Shown: positions 44,002-53,111 of the stretch, one piece after another | Position numbering within the stretch: position 1 is the first letter of the stretch | Layout: every line of letters begins with the position of its first letter | Source of the DNA: Albimonas marina | GTDB lineage: Bacteria; Pseudomonadota; Alphaproteobacteria; Rhodobacterales; Rhodobacteraceae | Assembly (NCBI RefSeq): GCF_029223255.1 | Contig: NZ_JARHUC010000012.1 | Span: 28,219-92,218, forward strand | Length of the DNA: 64,000 nt | Direction of reading: 5' to 3' | Notes under the pieces: generated by a model | Told to the model about the DNA's origin: nothing | The model's database searches: none | Seen by the model: the letters and a program-made list of their open reading frames with translations, nothing else | Position numbers and translations under genes: made by a program

Positions 44002-45003
44002 CTAGTCTATGATCTCCGCCATCTGCATGAGGCCGATCGGCGGGTAGGCGCCGATGGCGCTTGCCACAGACATGTTGATCGTGACGGCGAACTCGCTCAT
44101 CCGCAGAACCGGGAGATCGCCGGGGGCGACGCCCTCGAACAGGATCTTCTCGGCCTGCTGGCCGGCGAGACGGCCCACGTCGTAGTAGCGCGCCGCGACC
44201 GAAATCAGCGCGGCGCCGTCGCGGACCATGTCCTCGTAGGGACTGATCACCGGCATCTTCGCCGCCTCGGCGGCGCGTCCCAGCTCGACGGCATGGGCCT
44301 GAAGGAAAGACGAACTTCCGAGGTAGACGAATTCGACGCCCGCCTCCTTCAGCGCCGCCATCTTCGGGGCGATGTCCGCCGCCATAGGTTTCCCGTCGGC
44401 GTCGAGGGCGATCTCCAGCGCGGTGAGCTCGAGCCCCTGCGCGGCCGCGAGCGCGGCGACCTCGTCACGTTTCACCGTCGAGTTCTTCTCGTCGGCGTTG
44501 AACAGGAGCCCGATCCGGCTGACCGTCGGCAGGAAGCTCCGGATCGTCTGCAGCGTCACGGTCTCGGGCATGCGGTTGTAGGTGCCGGTGATGTTGGCAC
44601 GGCCGGTCTCGTCGAGCGAGCGCACGACGCCGGAGCCCACCGGGTCCGCGACGATCATGAAGACCTGCGGGATGTCCGAGTTCAGGTCCGGCGCGCCCTG
44701 CGTCTCGAGCGTGCCGCCGATGCCGATTGTGACGGTCGTGCCCCAGGTCACGATCAGGTCGGCCGCGTCGGCGCGGGCCCGGGCGAGAATGCCCGGCAGG
44801 CTGGTCTTGTCCTGCCCCGCGTCGAGAACGGTGAACTCGATCGGACGCCCGGTGGCGTTCAGATGGTCCTGAAAGCCCTGGCACGCCTCCTCGCAGCCCC
44901 GCCATGTGACGATCGCGATCCTAGCGCCGCCCTCGGCGACTGCCGCCGAACAGGCCGCGATCCAGAGCGCGAGAACCGTCGCGCCCCGCCTCCACGCCGT
45001 CAT
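44002..45003 (-). CDS. ABC-type substrate-binding lipoprotein (PF04392 family)
   Basis: 333 residues. A lipobox-like WIAAC with C18 follows an N-terminal hydrophobic stretch, so it is probably a lipoprotein facing the periplasm. The mature sequence ARIAIVTWRGCEEACQGF...DLIVTWGTTVTIGIGGT...QVFMIVADPVGSGVVRSLDETGRANITGTYNR is characteristic of ABC_sub_bind (PF04392) proteins, which bind tryptophan, tyrosine or unknown small molecules. No permease or ATPase gene is adjacent. Instead the gene starts within the last 83 bases of a sensor-MFS fusion gene, after GGGAGG. It is probably co-expressed with that protein and with the membrane sensor-like gene upstream. Confidence 0.88.
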   Translation of the reverse strand: MTAWRRGATVLALWIAACSAAVAEGGARIAIVTWRGCEEACQGFQDHLNATGRPIEFTVLDAGQDKTSLPGILARARADAADLIVTWGTTVTIGIGGTLETQGAPDLNSDIPQVFMIVADPVGSGVVRSLDETGRANITGTYNRMPETVTLQTIRSFLPTVSRIGLLFNADEKNSTVKRDEVAALAAAQGLELTALEIALDADGKPMAADIAPKMAALKEAGVEFVYLGSSSFLQAHAVELGRAAEAAKMPVISPYEDMVRDGAALISVAARYYDVGRLAGQQAEKILFEGVAPGDLPVLRMSEFAVTINMSVASAIGAYPPIGLMQMAEIID

Positions 45004-46951
45004 TGCCGAACCCTCCCCTCGTCCTGCGCGTGACCGCTGCGGCGATACTGAAGATCAGCAGCCCGACGAAGACAAGAAGGGACAGAAAGCCGAGAATGCG
45101 ATCGTTGTCCTCGCCGCCGATCACCGAAGCGGCTGCGAGAAGTCCGACCAGAGCGACCGACCTTTCGACCACGCGATAGACGTGCAGCCGTCCCGGCGCG
45201 CTCGCGGCGTGGTGGGCGGCGAATTCCAGCGCCGGCCCCCGCACAAGAGCGAGTCCGGCGCCGACCCCGGCGACCGTTCCCGTCATCAGCCAGAAGGTTT
45301 CCGACCCGAAGGCCGCAAGCGAGGACGCGGCGACGGCGGCGCCCGCGACCATCGTCAGAGCCAGTCCGAAGCGCGAGCCCGCCAGCCGCACCGCGACCGG
45401 TCCGAGTACGAGCTGGAACAGGTAGAACAGCATGACGACGCGCGCGATCTCGGCCGGCGAGGCCCCGAGCGCGGCGAGGCGGAGGGGAGTGATGTACCAG
45501 ATGCAGATCGCGGTCACGAGGTTCATCGGCGCGACGATGCCGAACAGGAACGCATAGAAGGCGACGGGCCGCGACGGCGCCGCGACGGGCCCGGATCGCT
45601 CCGCATGCGGCGGCATGGCTCCCGAAGCCGCGAGACCGCGCCAGCCGATCAGCCCGGCGAGCACGGCCAGAGCGGCGCCCAGCATCATGGTCGCATCGTA
45701 GCCGTAGCGGTCGGCGAAGATGCCGCCGATGTTCGCGCCGCAGAAGGTCCCGCCGAAGACCATGGCCATGATGACCGCCGAAACCCTGGCCCCCTCGCCA
45801 TCGCCGGCGCCTCCGCGCAGCGCGAGGGCGTAGTCCTGGCAAGCGATGGTGGCGAAGCCGTAGCAGATCGCGATGGCGCCGCGGCAGGCGATCACGCCGA
45901 TCAGGTCGTCGGTCGCGGCCATGCCCACCAGCGCGACGGCCGCCGGAACCGATGCCGCCGCGAAGACGGTGCGGGGTCCGAGCCGAGCGACCAGGCGACC
46001 GGCGAGGGGCGCCAGGATCGCAAGCACCGCGAGGTAGAGCATCGAGGGCGCGGCGGCCGCGAGACCGGGATCGAGCCACTCGGGGCGGGAGGCGCCGCGG
46101 GCGAAGACCGGCAGGAACGATGCGGTGACCTCGGTCGCCGCCACGAAGGCGAACAGCGCCAGCCGCATGTCGGCGAGGCCCGGCATCGCCATCCGAACCG
46201 GCTTCCGCGCAAGCTCCGGGGCCGCGGCGGAGGCGCGTTCGGCCAGATGAACCGCCTGATCGTTCAGACGCCGGGCGACGAGGCGGATCGTCGCCAGGCC
46301 GGTCGGCGCGACCGTATGCGCGAAGCTGCCGCCTGCCTGCTGCCGACCGAGCATGACGATCGCGCGCAAGGGCTGCCAGATCGAGCGCGACGCGACGACG
46401 AGCGTCAGTTCGACCCCGATCAGGATCGCGGCCAGCGCCAGCATCGACGCGTCGGTCATCACCGAGCGGATCCGCGCCTCGACGAACTGGGCGCTGCTCA
46501 CGATCCGGATCTGCCCCACGAGTTCGTTGCCCACGAGGATCGGCATCTGCAGCTCGGCGCCGGCGATCCCCAGCCGCCGACCGATCTCGATCCGGTCGAG
46601 CAGAGCTTGCGCCTCGGGACGCTCGACGGCGGCGACCAGCTCGCCCCGGGCGGTCACGACCGAGATCCGGCGGATCTCCGAGAATTCGTCCATCGTGGCG
46701 CCGAGATAGGTCTCCAGCCCCGCCAGGGCGCGGATCGGGATCCCCGCGGAGAGGGTGTCCTGCAGCTTGTCGCGCACCACGACGCCGATGAGGCGCGTGC
46801 GTTGCTGGAGTTCCGGCGCGACGGCGCGGTCCAGCGAGACGAGCGTCACGAAGCTGAACAGGAACACCGACAGCGCGGTCACCACCGTGAGCACGGCGGT
46901 CATGCGTGCGCGCACATGCGGCGCGTCCAGCCGGTCGAGATTGTTCGACAT
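44921..46951 (-). CDS. Sensor-like domain fused to MFS transporter
   Basis: 676 residues from the ATG at 46951. A longer in-frame reading runs back through the preceding gene and is not accepted. Residues 17-37 form a membrane helix, 40-170 an extracytoplasmic Cache/PAS-like sensor (ISVVTARGELVAAVERPEAQ..., PILVGNELVGQIRIVSS), 172-190 a second helix and about 190-245 a linker with HAMP-like character. Residues 255-625 are a major-facilitator domain of about 11-12 helices (LAGRLVARLGPRTVFAAASVPAAVALVGMA; NIGGIFADRYGYDATMMLGAALAVLAGLIGW). Fusion of a periplasmic sensing module to an MFS carrier is unusual. Its ATG overlaps the stop of the upstream gene by one base, and its tail overlaps the downstream lipoprotein gene. 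Confidence 0.8.
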   Translation of the reverse strand: MSNNLDRLDAPHVRARMTAVLTVVTALSVFLFSFVTLVSLDRAVAPELQQRTRLIGVVVRDKLQDTLSAGIPIRALAGLETYLGATMDEFSEIRRISVVTARGELVAAVERPEAQALLDRIEIGRRLGIAGAELQMPILVGNELVGQIRIVSSAQFVEARIRSVMTDASMLALAAILIGVELTLVVASRSIWQPLRAIVMLGRQQAGGSFAHTVAPTGLATIRLVARRLNDQAVHLAERASAAAPELARKPVRMAMPGLADMRLALFAFVAATEVTASFLPVFARGASRPEWLDPGLAAAAPSMLYLAVLAILAPLAGRLVARLGPRTVFAAASVPAAVALVGMAATDDLIGVIACRGAIAICYGFATIACQDYALALRGGAGDGEGARVSAVIMAMVFGGTFCGANIGGIFADRYGYDATMMLGAALAVLAGLIGWRGLAASGAMPPHAERSGPVAAPSRPVAFYAFLFGIVAPMNLVTAICIWYITPLRLAALGASPAEIARVVMLFYLFQLVLGPVAVRLAGSRFGLALTMVAGAAVAASSLAAFGSETFWLMTGTVAGVGAGLALVRGPALEFAAHHAASAPGRLHVYRVVERSVALVGLLAAASVIGGEDNDRILGFLSLLVFVGLLIFSIAAAVTRRTRGGFGNDGVEAGRDGSRALDRGLFGGSRRGRR

Positions 46952-47697
46952 CAGTTGGCGGCGCCGTCCGCGAGGCTGCGCAAGGCGGCCGCGCGGTAGC
47001 TTGCGTGCGCTTCGGTCAGCACGCGGTGAAGCTCGCCGCCCTCGCCCGGGGCCGAGGGCTCGCCGCGCCATATGTCGCGCTCGAACAGCTCGACGTCCTG
47101 CTCGACCGCGTCGAAGGCCGCAATCTCCGAGGCGAACGCCCGGCGGAGCGACAGGCCGATCGCGAGGGATCCGACGACGTGGAAAGCGACGCCGGCGGCT
47201 GCAAGCTCGGCGCCCATCGCCCAGGCCCTGTCGACGCTGTCGGCGGCGTCGAGCGAGACGACGATCGCCCCCGGCGAGCCGCCGGCTGCGCCTCGTATCG
47301 GGGTGACCGACACGAAGCGGCCGCCTTCGAACCGGTTGACCGCCCCCGCGGACCAGTCGGCCAGCGTGGCGAGGTTGGAGGCGTCGGCCCCTTCTTCGCC
47401 GGCATGGCTCAGAATGCGCCCGCCCGGCTCCAGCAGTTGGATCGAGATGATGGCGTCGTCGGTCTGCCGCGCCCGTTCGAGAAGCGCCTTGGCGTTCCGG
47501 ACCGAAGCCAGGGGCATCCCGATGGCCATGGCCGAGACGAAGGGCTCCGCAGTGTTCTGGGCCAGCACGGCGACGCGTTCGGAGAGAAGGGTCCGCTGCA
47601 CGTTCCGGTATTGCAGCAGGGTCAGTCCGACCAGGATCAGCAACGTGATCGCCAGCGATGCCGATGCGGTCGCCCAGATTCGCCAGAACACCGCCAC
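46951..47697 (-). CDS. Membrane protein with extracytoplasmic sensor-like domain
   Basis: 248 residues. Helix 1 (about 8-30, ASASLAITLLILVGLTLLQY), a periplasmic domain 33-150 (VAVLAQNTAEPFVSAMAIGMPLASVRNAKALLERARQTDD; ISIQLLEPGGRILSHAGEE) and helix 2 near 160-180, followed by a short helical cytoplasmic tail. The periplasmic part resembles single-Cache domains and parallels the N-terminal part of the next gene's product, with which it may dimerise. There is no kinase, cyclase or methyl-acceptor domain. Start at 47697. The preceding 180 bp to the IS3 end carry its promoter. Confidence 0.7.
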   Translation of the reverse strand: MAVFWRIWATASASLAITLLILVGLTLLQYRNVQRTLLSERVAVLAQNTAEPFVSAMAIGMPLASVRNAKALLERARQTDDAIISIQLLEPGGRILSHAGEEGADASNLATLADWSAGAVNRFEGGRFVSVTPIRGAAGGSPGAIVVSLDAADSVDRAWAMGAELAAAGVAFHVVGSLAIGLSLRRAFASEIAAFDAVEQDVELFERDIWRGEPSAPGEGGELHRVLTEAHASYRAAALRSLADGAAN

Positions 47698-47874
47698 GTC
47701 GTCCCTCCCCGCTGGTTCCCCCGGCGCCGTCGGTCATATTCTCCACGGCATCAGAATACGCCAGCTTGGATCGCGTCGCAGGCGACGAAACGGCTTTCGA
47801 CGACATCCGATCCAGCAGGTCGTCGCCCGAAGCGAGCGGCCCTTTTTCGCATGCTCGGACTGGCCTGCCCCGAC

Positions 47875-48427
47875 TGAGTGGTCCATTGGAATTGTCGGTG
47901 CATGACGGGTCTCTGGTCGACGGGGACGACGGCCTCGTGAGCGGGCGGGCGGTCGCCGAGGGCGCGGTAAGGCCGGACGGCGTTGTCGCGCACGCGCCAT
48001 CGCTCGACGAGGATCTGCGACTCGCATAGGGAAAAGAAAACCTCCCGATCCAGCAGCTCGTCGCGGAAACAGCGTTGAAGCTCTCGCGCGAAGGGCTCAG
48101 CAATATTCCCGTGCGGCCTCGGTCAGGATCAGCTTGTCAACGTCAGGTCGGACACCGCCCGTCTCAGCCGCTGGTTCTCTTTCTCAAGGTTCTTGAGCCG
48201 CTTGCGCTGCTCCCGCCCCATGCCGCCGTAGAGCCGCCGCCCCCGGTAGCAGGCCTGCTGCGTCACACCGATCTGGCGAACAGCCTCCGCCACCGACATG
48301 CCCTGGCCCTGCAGCGCCTCGCCCTGGCGCAGCTTCGACATGATCTCTTCCGGCTTGTCTCGCTTCCCACCCATCCTCGGGTCCTCCTTGTACCGGGACT
48401 ATCCTATCTCGGCAGGTGGACCACTTC
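47875..48427 (-). mobile_element. IS3-family element, internally deleted
   Basis: Ends TGAGTGGTCCA (47875-47885) and, inverted, AGTGGTCCACC (48415-48425) are the terminal repeats. Inside, on the minus strand, an OrfA remnant (48129-48374) is followed by the C-terminal part of OrfB: ESFNA, then in a shifted frame FRDELLDREVFFSLCESQILVERW and DNAVRPYRALGDRPPAHEAV. Some 600-700 bp coding the OrfB catalytic core are missing, so 553 bp remain of a normal 1.2-1.3 kb. It is immobile by itself. Confidence 0.8.
48129..48374 (-). pseudogene. IS3-family transposase OrfA, truncated
   Basis: 81 residues: KRDKPEEIMSKLRQGEAL, then the HTH SVAEAVRQIGVTQQACYRGRRLYGG and the leucine-zipper part KRLKNLEKENQRLRRAVSDLTL, as in IS3-family OrfA proteins of the KPEEI type. 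It ends in TS* where the family continues DKLIL, at the internal deletion junction. The usual tryptophan of YYRWR is G here. Confidence 0.85.
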
Positions 48428-48460
48428 GCGGGGGGCGCTCCGAACGCCAAGCGGGTCGAC

Positions 48461-49246
48461 GGCTTTGACACGTAACCGGGATGGCGGCCCGAGACGCGAC
48501 ACGATAGGTCCGGGCATGCGCCGCCTCTCCCACGCCCGCCGACGCTTTCCGCCGGTCATCATCCAGCACGCTGTCTAGCTCTTCCTTCGCTTCGCCCTGA
48601 GCTATCGCGATGTCGAGGCCCTGTTCGCCGAGCGCGGCAGCGACGTCTCCTACGAGACGGTGCGGCACTGGACTCTGAAGTTCGGCGCCGCCTAGGCCCA
48701 GCGGATCCGGGAGCGACGCCCTCGGGCCACCGGCCGCTGGCACCTGGACGAGGTCTTCATCCGAATTCGGGGCCGGATCCACTACCTCTGGCGCGCCTTC
48801 GAAAACGAGGTCGAGGTGCTTGAGGTGAACGTTCAGCCGCGGCGTGGTCGGAAGGCGAGGCTGAAATCGCTGCGCGGACTTCTCAAGCGGCAAGGTTTCG
48901 TGCCGGATACCATCGCGAGCGATCGTCTGCGCTCATATGGTGCGGCTTTGCGGGATCTCGGCTTGGCGGACCGGCATGCGACCAGCGGCAGCTTGAACAG
49001 CCGCGCAGAAGTCTCGCACCAACCGACCCGTAAGAAGGAGCGCCTGAGATCGCCCGCCTTGGCCCGGCGCTCCTTGTCGACCCACGCCGCCGCCTGCAAC
49101 AGCTTCAACATCCAGCGCCGCCTGCTCTCCCGCCGAACGATGAAGAGGCTCCGTGCGGACGCCTTCGCGACCTGGCGCGAGATCGCCGCCGCCTGAGGCG
49201 GCTCCTATGTCGCTCGCGGGCGCAGCGACGTTCACGTGTCGAAGCC
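48461..49246 (+). mobile_element. IS6-family insertion sequence, 786 bp, inactivated
   Basis: Left end GGCTTTGACACGTAA (48461) and right end, inverted, GGCTTCGACACGTGA (49246) bound a single transposase gene. Clear relative of the 29876 element but diverged throughout, so not a recent duplicate. It abuts the IS3 remnant on the left and the QuiC gene on the right, lying at the border of the protocatechuate module. Confidence 0.85.
48516..49196 (+). pseudogene. IS6-family transposase with two in-frame amber codons
   Basis: The frame from the ATG at 48516 to the TGA at 49194 is full length (226 codons) without indels but has TAG at 48576-48578 and 48693-48695. The first corresponds to Arg and the second to Tyr in the 29932 copy. 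All three catalytic residues (HLDEVFIRI, IASDRLRSYG, SRAEVSHQPTRK) remain. Two independent nonsense mutations are the simplest reading. Amber readthrough is not otherwise indicated. Confidence 0.88.
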
Positions 49247-49322
49247 GGCCCCGGGGTTCGCCGGCCGCAGGATCGGGGCGAGGAGGCTCGTCGATGCGCC
49301 GGCGGCGGGCGCGCCGATCCGC

Positions 49323-51224
49323 CTATCGGCGCGGCATGCCCTTCGGGCGCATCAGGCGCTTCTGGGAGGCGATGCGGAAGGGCGCGTTGGGCGCGCCGTA
49401 GCCGTCATAGGCGCCGCGCCGCTCGACGACCTCGAGGAACAGGCCGTCGGCGAAGGGGCGGGAGTAGAATTGCAGGAAAGCGCCGGAGGCGTCCTCGTCA
49501 TAGAGGATGTTGAAGTCCTGCATCCGCGCCAGCAGCGCGGGATCCAGCGCGAAGCGGGCGGCGAGATCGGCGTAGTAGTTCTCGGTCATCGGCAGGGGCT
49601 GGAAGCCGCGGGCGGCCATGCGCTCGGCCGCTGCGAAGATGTCGTCGGCCGCGAAGGCGACATGCTGGACCGCGCCGCCGAAACTGTCGGCCAGGAAGGC
49701 GCCGGCGAGCGTGCGGTGCGTCTCGGCCCCGTTGAGGGTGATGCGCAGGCCGTCCGGGTTCGCGGTCGAGCGGATCGCCTGGCTGCGGACGAGGCCGTCG
49801 GGGTCGATGACGTCGACCATCGGCGCGCGCTCCATCGCGAAGATGGCGGTGTAGAACAGCGACCAGCTGAGCATCTCGTCGTAGTTCATCGTCTCGGCCA
49901 CGTGGTCGACGCGGGTCAGGCCGGCGCCGGGCTCGGCCTCGGCCGGGTTGCCCACAGGCCGGAACTCGATATCCCAGACGTCGGCCAGGCCGGAGCCTTC
50001 GTCGATGAAATGCAGGACGCTTCCGCCGACCGAGCGGATGGCGGGGATCTGCAGCTCGCCGGGACCCACGGGCTGTTCGAACGTGGCCGCGCCCAGCGCC
50101 ACCGCGCGGGCGACGACGTCCGCGACGCTGGAGACGCGCAGGCCCACGTCGCAGACCGAGGTGCCGTGCATGGCGTAGGCGGAGGCGGCGAACCCCTCCG
50201 TCTCCCGGTTCAGGACCACGCGCACGTCGCCCTGGCGCCAGAGCGCGACCTTCTTCGATATATGGTCGCCGACATGCGCGAAGCCCATCGACTGAAGCAG
50301 CGCCGACAGCGGCCCGATCTCGGCGTCGGAGGTGGCGAACTCGATGAACTCGACCCCCTGCGCCTCGACCCGGTCGGGGAGTTCGGGAGCGGCGATGCGG
50401 ATGTCGGGCTCGACCCGGCGGACGCGGTCCATCAGCGCGACCAGGGAGCGGTGGCCGTCGCGGGCGAGGCCTTCGGGGCGGCCTCCGCGGAACTGGTCGT
50501 TGAAGATCTCGAGGCTGATCGGCCCGTCGTAGCCGGTGGCGGCGACGGCGGCCATGAAGCCGGTCACGTCCAGGTCGCCCTCGCCCGGCATGTTGCGGAA
50601 ATGGCGGGACCAGTAGAGCAGGTCCATGTCGATCAGCGGCGCGTCGGCGAGCTGCACGAAGAAGATCTTGTCGGAGGGGATGCGCCGGATCGTGTCCGGG
50701 GCGATCTTGCGGGCGAGCGTGTGGAAGCTGTCGACGATCAGGCCGACGTTGGGGTGGTCGGCGCGGCGCACCACCTCCCAGGCGTCGCGGTGGTCGTTGA
50801 CATGGCGGCCCCAGCACAGGGCCTCGTAGCCCACGCGGATGCCCCGCGCGGCGGCGATCTCGCCCAGTTCGGCGAAGTCGCCGGCCGCGCGGTCGATGCC
50901 GCCCAGGGCCGCGGGGTGGAGGGAGGAGCAGACCAGCACCAGGTCGCAGCCGAGCTCGCCCATCACGTCGAACTTGCGCCTGGCGCGGTCGAAGGCGCGG
51001 GCGCGGAGGTCGCCGGTCAGGCCCTCGAAGTCGCGGAACGGCTGGAACAGCATGATCTCGAGGCCGTGGTCGCGCACCAGGGCCCCGATCTCGCGCGGGG
51101 AGCCGGCGTCGGCGATGAAGTCCTGCTCGAAGATCTCGATCCCGTCGAAGCCGGCCTTCTGGATGGCGTCCAGCTTCTCGCGCAGGTTGCCCGAGATCGA
51201 GACGGTGGCGATCGAGGTCTTCAT
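49323..51224 (-). CDS. quiC: 3-dehydroshikimate dehydratase, QuiC-type (TIM barrel + HPPD-like domain)
   Basis: 633 residues, the two-domain form of bacterial QuiC1. The N-terminal TIM barrel (1-280) keeps the metal-binding set E134, D165, Q191 and E239, at the same numbers as I recall for Pseudomonas QuiC1. It should convert 3-dehydroshikimate to protocatechuate. The C-terminal part (290-633) is a 4-hydroxyphenylpyruvate-dioxygenase-like VOC domain in which H441 (VDHVAET), H521 (VQHVAFA) and E598 (LFLEVVE) could ligate a metal. Its role in QuiC enzymes is unclear. The ATG overlaps the shikimate dehydrogenase stop by ATGA. The product feeds the PcaHG enzymes encoded 10 kb to the right. Confidence 0.93.
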   Translation of the reverse strand: MKTSIATVSISGNLREKLDAIQKAGFDGIEIFEQDFIADAGSPREIGALVRDHGLEIMLFQPFRDFEGLTGDLRARAFDRARRKFDVMGELGCDLVLVCSSLHPAALGGIDRAAGDFAELGEIAAARGIRVGYEALCWGRHVNDHRDAWEVVRRADHPNVGLIVDSFHTLARKIAPDTIRRIPSDKIFFVQLADAPLIDMDLLYWSRHFRNMPGEGDLDVTGFMAAVAATGYDGPISLEIFNDQFRGGRPEGLARDGHRSLVALMDRVRRVEPDIRIAAPELPDRVEAQGVEFIEFATSDAEIGPLSALLQSMGFAHVGDHISKKVALWRQGDVRVVLNRETEGFAASAYAMHGTSVCDVGLRVSSVADVVARAVALGAATFEQPVGPGELQIPAIRSVGGSVLHFIDEGSGLADVWDIEFRPVGNPAEAEPGAGLTRVDHVAETMNYDEMLSWSLFYTAIFAMERAPMVDVIDPDGLVRSQAIRSTANPDGLRITLNGAETHRTLAGAFLADSFGGAVQHVAFAADDIFAAAERMAARGFQPLPMTENYYADLAARFALDPALLARMQDFNILYDEDASGAFLQFYSRPFADGLFLEVVERRGAYDGYGAPNAPFRIASQKRLMRPKGMPRR

Positions 51225-52069
51225 GCCGGCTCCTCCTCTTCGGTCAGCAGGCTGGCGCGCAGGGCGGCCACGTCGAGCGGCAGGCCGGCGAAATGCGCCC
51301 AGGCGTGGACGCCCTGCCAGATGAACAGCTCGTAGCCCGAGATCACGTCCAGTCCCGCGGCCCCGGCGTCCTGCAGGAACCGGGTGTCGACGGGGGTGTA
51401 GACGGCGTCGAAGGCCCACTCCGCCCCGGCCATCGCTTCGGCCGGAAGCGGCGTGCCGCCGTATCCGACCATTCCGATGGGGGTGCAGTTGATCAGGCCG
51501 GCCGCGCCCTGCGCGGCGGTCCCGGCGTCCGCGTGAACCTGGATCGCGGCCGCGGGGCCGGCGCGGCGCAGGTCGTCGGCCAGCGTCTCGGCCTTGGCTG
51601 CGTCGCGGTCGACCAGGCGGATCTCGGCCGCCTCCAGCGCCAGCAGCGCGAAGGCGATGGCCCTGCCGACGCCGCCTGCGCCGATCAGGCAGACCGCGCC
51701 CGGCGCCTTGTCCCGGCGCGCGCCACGATAGGCGGCGATGAAGCCGGTATGGTCGGTGTTGTGGCCCTGGGGCCCGTCGACCTCGAACAGGACCGTGTTC
51801 ACGGCGCCGATCGCCTGGACCAGCGGATCGGGGATCGCCAGCTTCGCGGTCACCGCCTCCTTGTAGGGATAGGTGATGTTGACGCCTCGGAAATCGCCCG
51901 CGGCGCAGGCGGCGAAGACCGCGTCGAAGTCCTGTCCCATGTCCCGCGGGATCAGCCGGTCGTAGCGCACCTTCACGCCGTTCTGCTTGCCCGCCAGCTG
52001 GTGCAGCAGCGGCGACCGCGAACGCGCGATGTTGTCGCCGATCAGGCCGAGATGGAGCTGCGCGGTCAT
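51221..52069 (-). CDS. Shikimate/quinate dehydrogenase (AroE family, catabolic type)
   Basis: A 282-residue AroE-family protein. Substrate-binding ARSRSP (S17, S19), catalytic K70 (NITYPYKEAV) and D106 (GHNTDHTGF) are present, as is the nucleotide loop GAGGVGRA (130-137). Strand 2 ends RLVDRD with an acidic D154 instead of the NRT motif of NADP-dependent biosynthetic AroE, so NAD use, as in YdiB and catabolic quinate/shikimate dehydrogenases, is likely. It should oxidise shikimate or quinate to the 3-dehydro compound used by the coupled QuiC. It is linked by ATGA overlaps to both neighbours. Confidence 0.9.
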   Translation of the reverse strand: MTAQLHLGLIGDNIARSRSPLLHQLAGKQNGVKVRYDRLIPRDMGQDFDAVFAACAAGDFRGVNITYPYKEAVTAKLAIPDPLVQAIGAVNTVLFEVDGPQGHNTDHTGFIAAYRGARRDKAPGAVCLIGAGGVGRAIAFALLALEAAEIRLVDRDAAKAETLADDLRRAGPAAAIQVHADAGTAAQGAAGLINCTPIGMVGYGGTPLPAEAMAGAEWAFDAVYTPVDTRFLQDAGAAGLDVISGYELFIWQGVHAWAHFAGLPLDVAALRASLLTEEEEPA

Positions 52070-53109
52070 GATGCCTTCCTTTCGGCAGGGGAGGGGCGGG
52101 CCGCGGCGGCGATGGCCTCGACCACCGCCACGGAGCGTCCGGCGTCGGCGGCGGAGACCAGGGGCGCGGTCTCGCCCCGGATCACGGCCGCGAAATGGTC
52201 GAGCTGGCCGACCAGCGGATCCGCGTCGGTCACGGGCAGCAGCTCGGGCGTCATCGGCGAGAACCAGCTGCGCGGCCCGCGCTGGCGCCACAGGCGCAGG
52301 GAGGGCAGTTCCAGCGAGCCCCCGGTCCCCGCGAGCCACAGGCAGGACTGGCCGGTGGCGGGATAGTCGGGGTTCTCCGCCGCCGTCAGCTCCCAGCTCC
52401 AGGGCGCGGCGGCGGCGTCGGAGACGGCGACGGCGCCCATCGCCCCGCTTTCGAAGCGCATCAGGGCGGCGGCGGAATCCTCGATCTCGAAGCCGCGGAT
52501 GGCGGAGGAGGCGAGGGCCCGCACCTCGACGACCTCGCCCAGCAGGTGGCGCATGAGGTCGATGTCGTGGACCAGGTTGGTCAGGATCGGCCCGGCGCCC
52601 GGCGCGCGCCGCCAGTCGGGGGCGAAATAGTCGTCGGGCTTGCACAGCAGGACCGAGACCTGGGCCGAGATCACCCGGCCCAGCAGGCCGCCCTCGATCG
52701 CGGCCTTCGCCGCGGCGATGCGCGGGTTGTGACGGCGATGGTGCCCCGCCAGCACCGGCACGCCGCTCCGCGCCGAGGCCTCGGCCAGCGTCTCCGCCTC
52801 GGCCGCGGTCGCGGTCACCGGCTTCTCGACCAGGACCGGAAGGCCGCGCTCCAGACAGGTCAGCGCCTGGGGCAGGTGCAGGGGCGTGGGCGTCGCGAGG
52901 ATCGCGCCCGCCGTCGCGGCCGGCAGGTCGTCGAGCGACGCGACATGCGGGCAGCCGAGGCGCGCGGCCAGCGCCGCCGTCTCGGGCGCGGGGTCGACCA
53001 GGGCGGCGAGCCGCCCCGGTCCGGAGGCCGCCAGCAGCGCGGCATGCCTGCGCCCGATGGCGCCGGCGCCGACGACCGCGATCGGGACGGGAGGCCGGGC
53101 GGCGGGCAT
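52066..53109 (-). CDS. Gfo/Idh/MocA family oxidoreductase
   Basis: 347 residues. The Rossmann N-terminal domain starts PIAVVGAGAIGRRHAALLAASG, and the conserved EKP (LPVLVEKPVTATAAEAE) carries the catalytic lysine near residue 95. The C-terminal alpha/beta domain has GPILTNLVHDIDLMRHLLGEV with H and D typical of substrate binding. Members oxidise sugars, inositols and polyhydroxylated rings with NAD(P). Between the shikimate dehydrogenase (ATGA overlap) and the TctA permease (2-bp gap) it may oxidise another hydroxyl of a cyclitol-like acid. The substrate is inference. Confidence 0.9.
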   Translation of the reverse strand: MPAARPPVPIAVVGAGAIGRRHAALLAASGPGRLAALVDPAPETAALAARLGCPHVASLDDLPAATAGAILATPTPLHLPQALTCLERGLPVLVEKPVTATAAEAETLAEASARSGVPVLAGHHRRHNPRIAAAKAAIEGGLLGRVISAQVSVLLCKPDDYFAPDWRRAPGAGPILTNLVHDIDLMRHLLGEVVEVRALASSAIRGFEIEDSAAALMRFESGAMGAVAVSDAAAAPWSWELTAAENPDYPATGQSCLWLAGTGGSLELPSLRLWRQRGPRSWFSPMTPELLPVTDADPLVGQLDHFAAVIRGETAPLVSAADAGRSVAVVEAIAAAARPSPAERKAS

Positions 53110-53111
53110 GG

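Noticed and set aside
44906..46999. Plus-strand frame of 697 codons opposite the sensor-MFS gene
   Set aside because: It is antisense to a recognised transporter and lacks any protein pattern or ribosome-binding site.
44921..48103. A single 1060-codon minus-strand reading joining IS3 debris, the sensor-like region and the MFS fusion
   Set aside because: The first part is IS3 sequence and an out-of-frame shadow of the 46951-47697 gene. The recognisable protein starts at the ATG at 46951.
48516..49196. Programmed amber readthrough or recoding in the IS6 transposase
   Set aside because: The two TAG codons replace ordinary Arg and Tyr codons, no downstream structure is visible, and related copies decayed in other ways. 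Simple mutation explains them.
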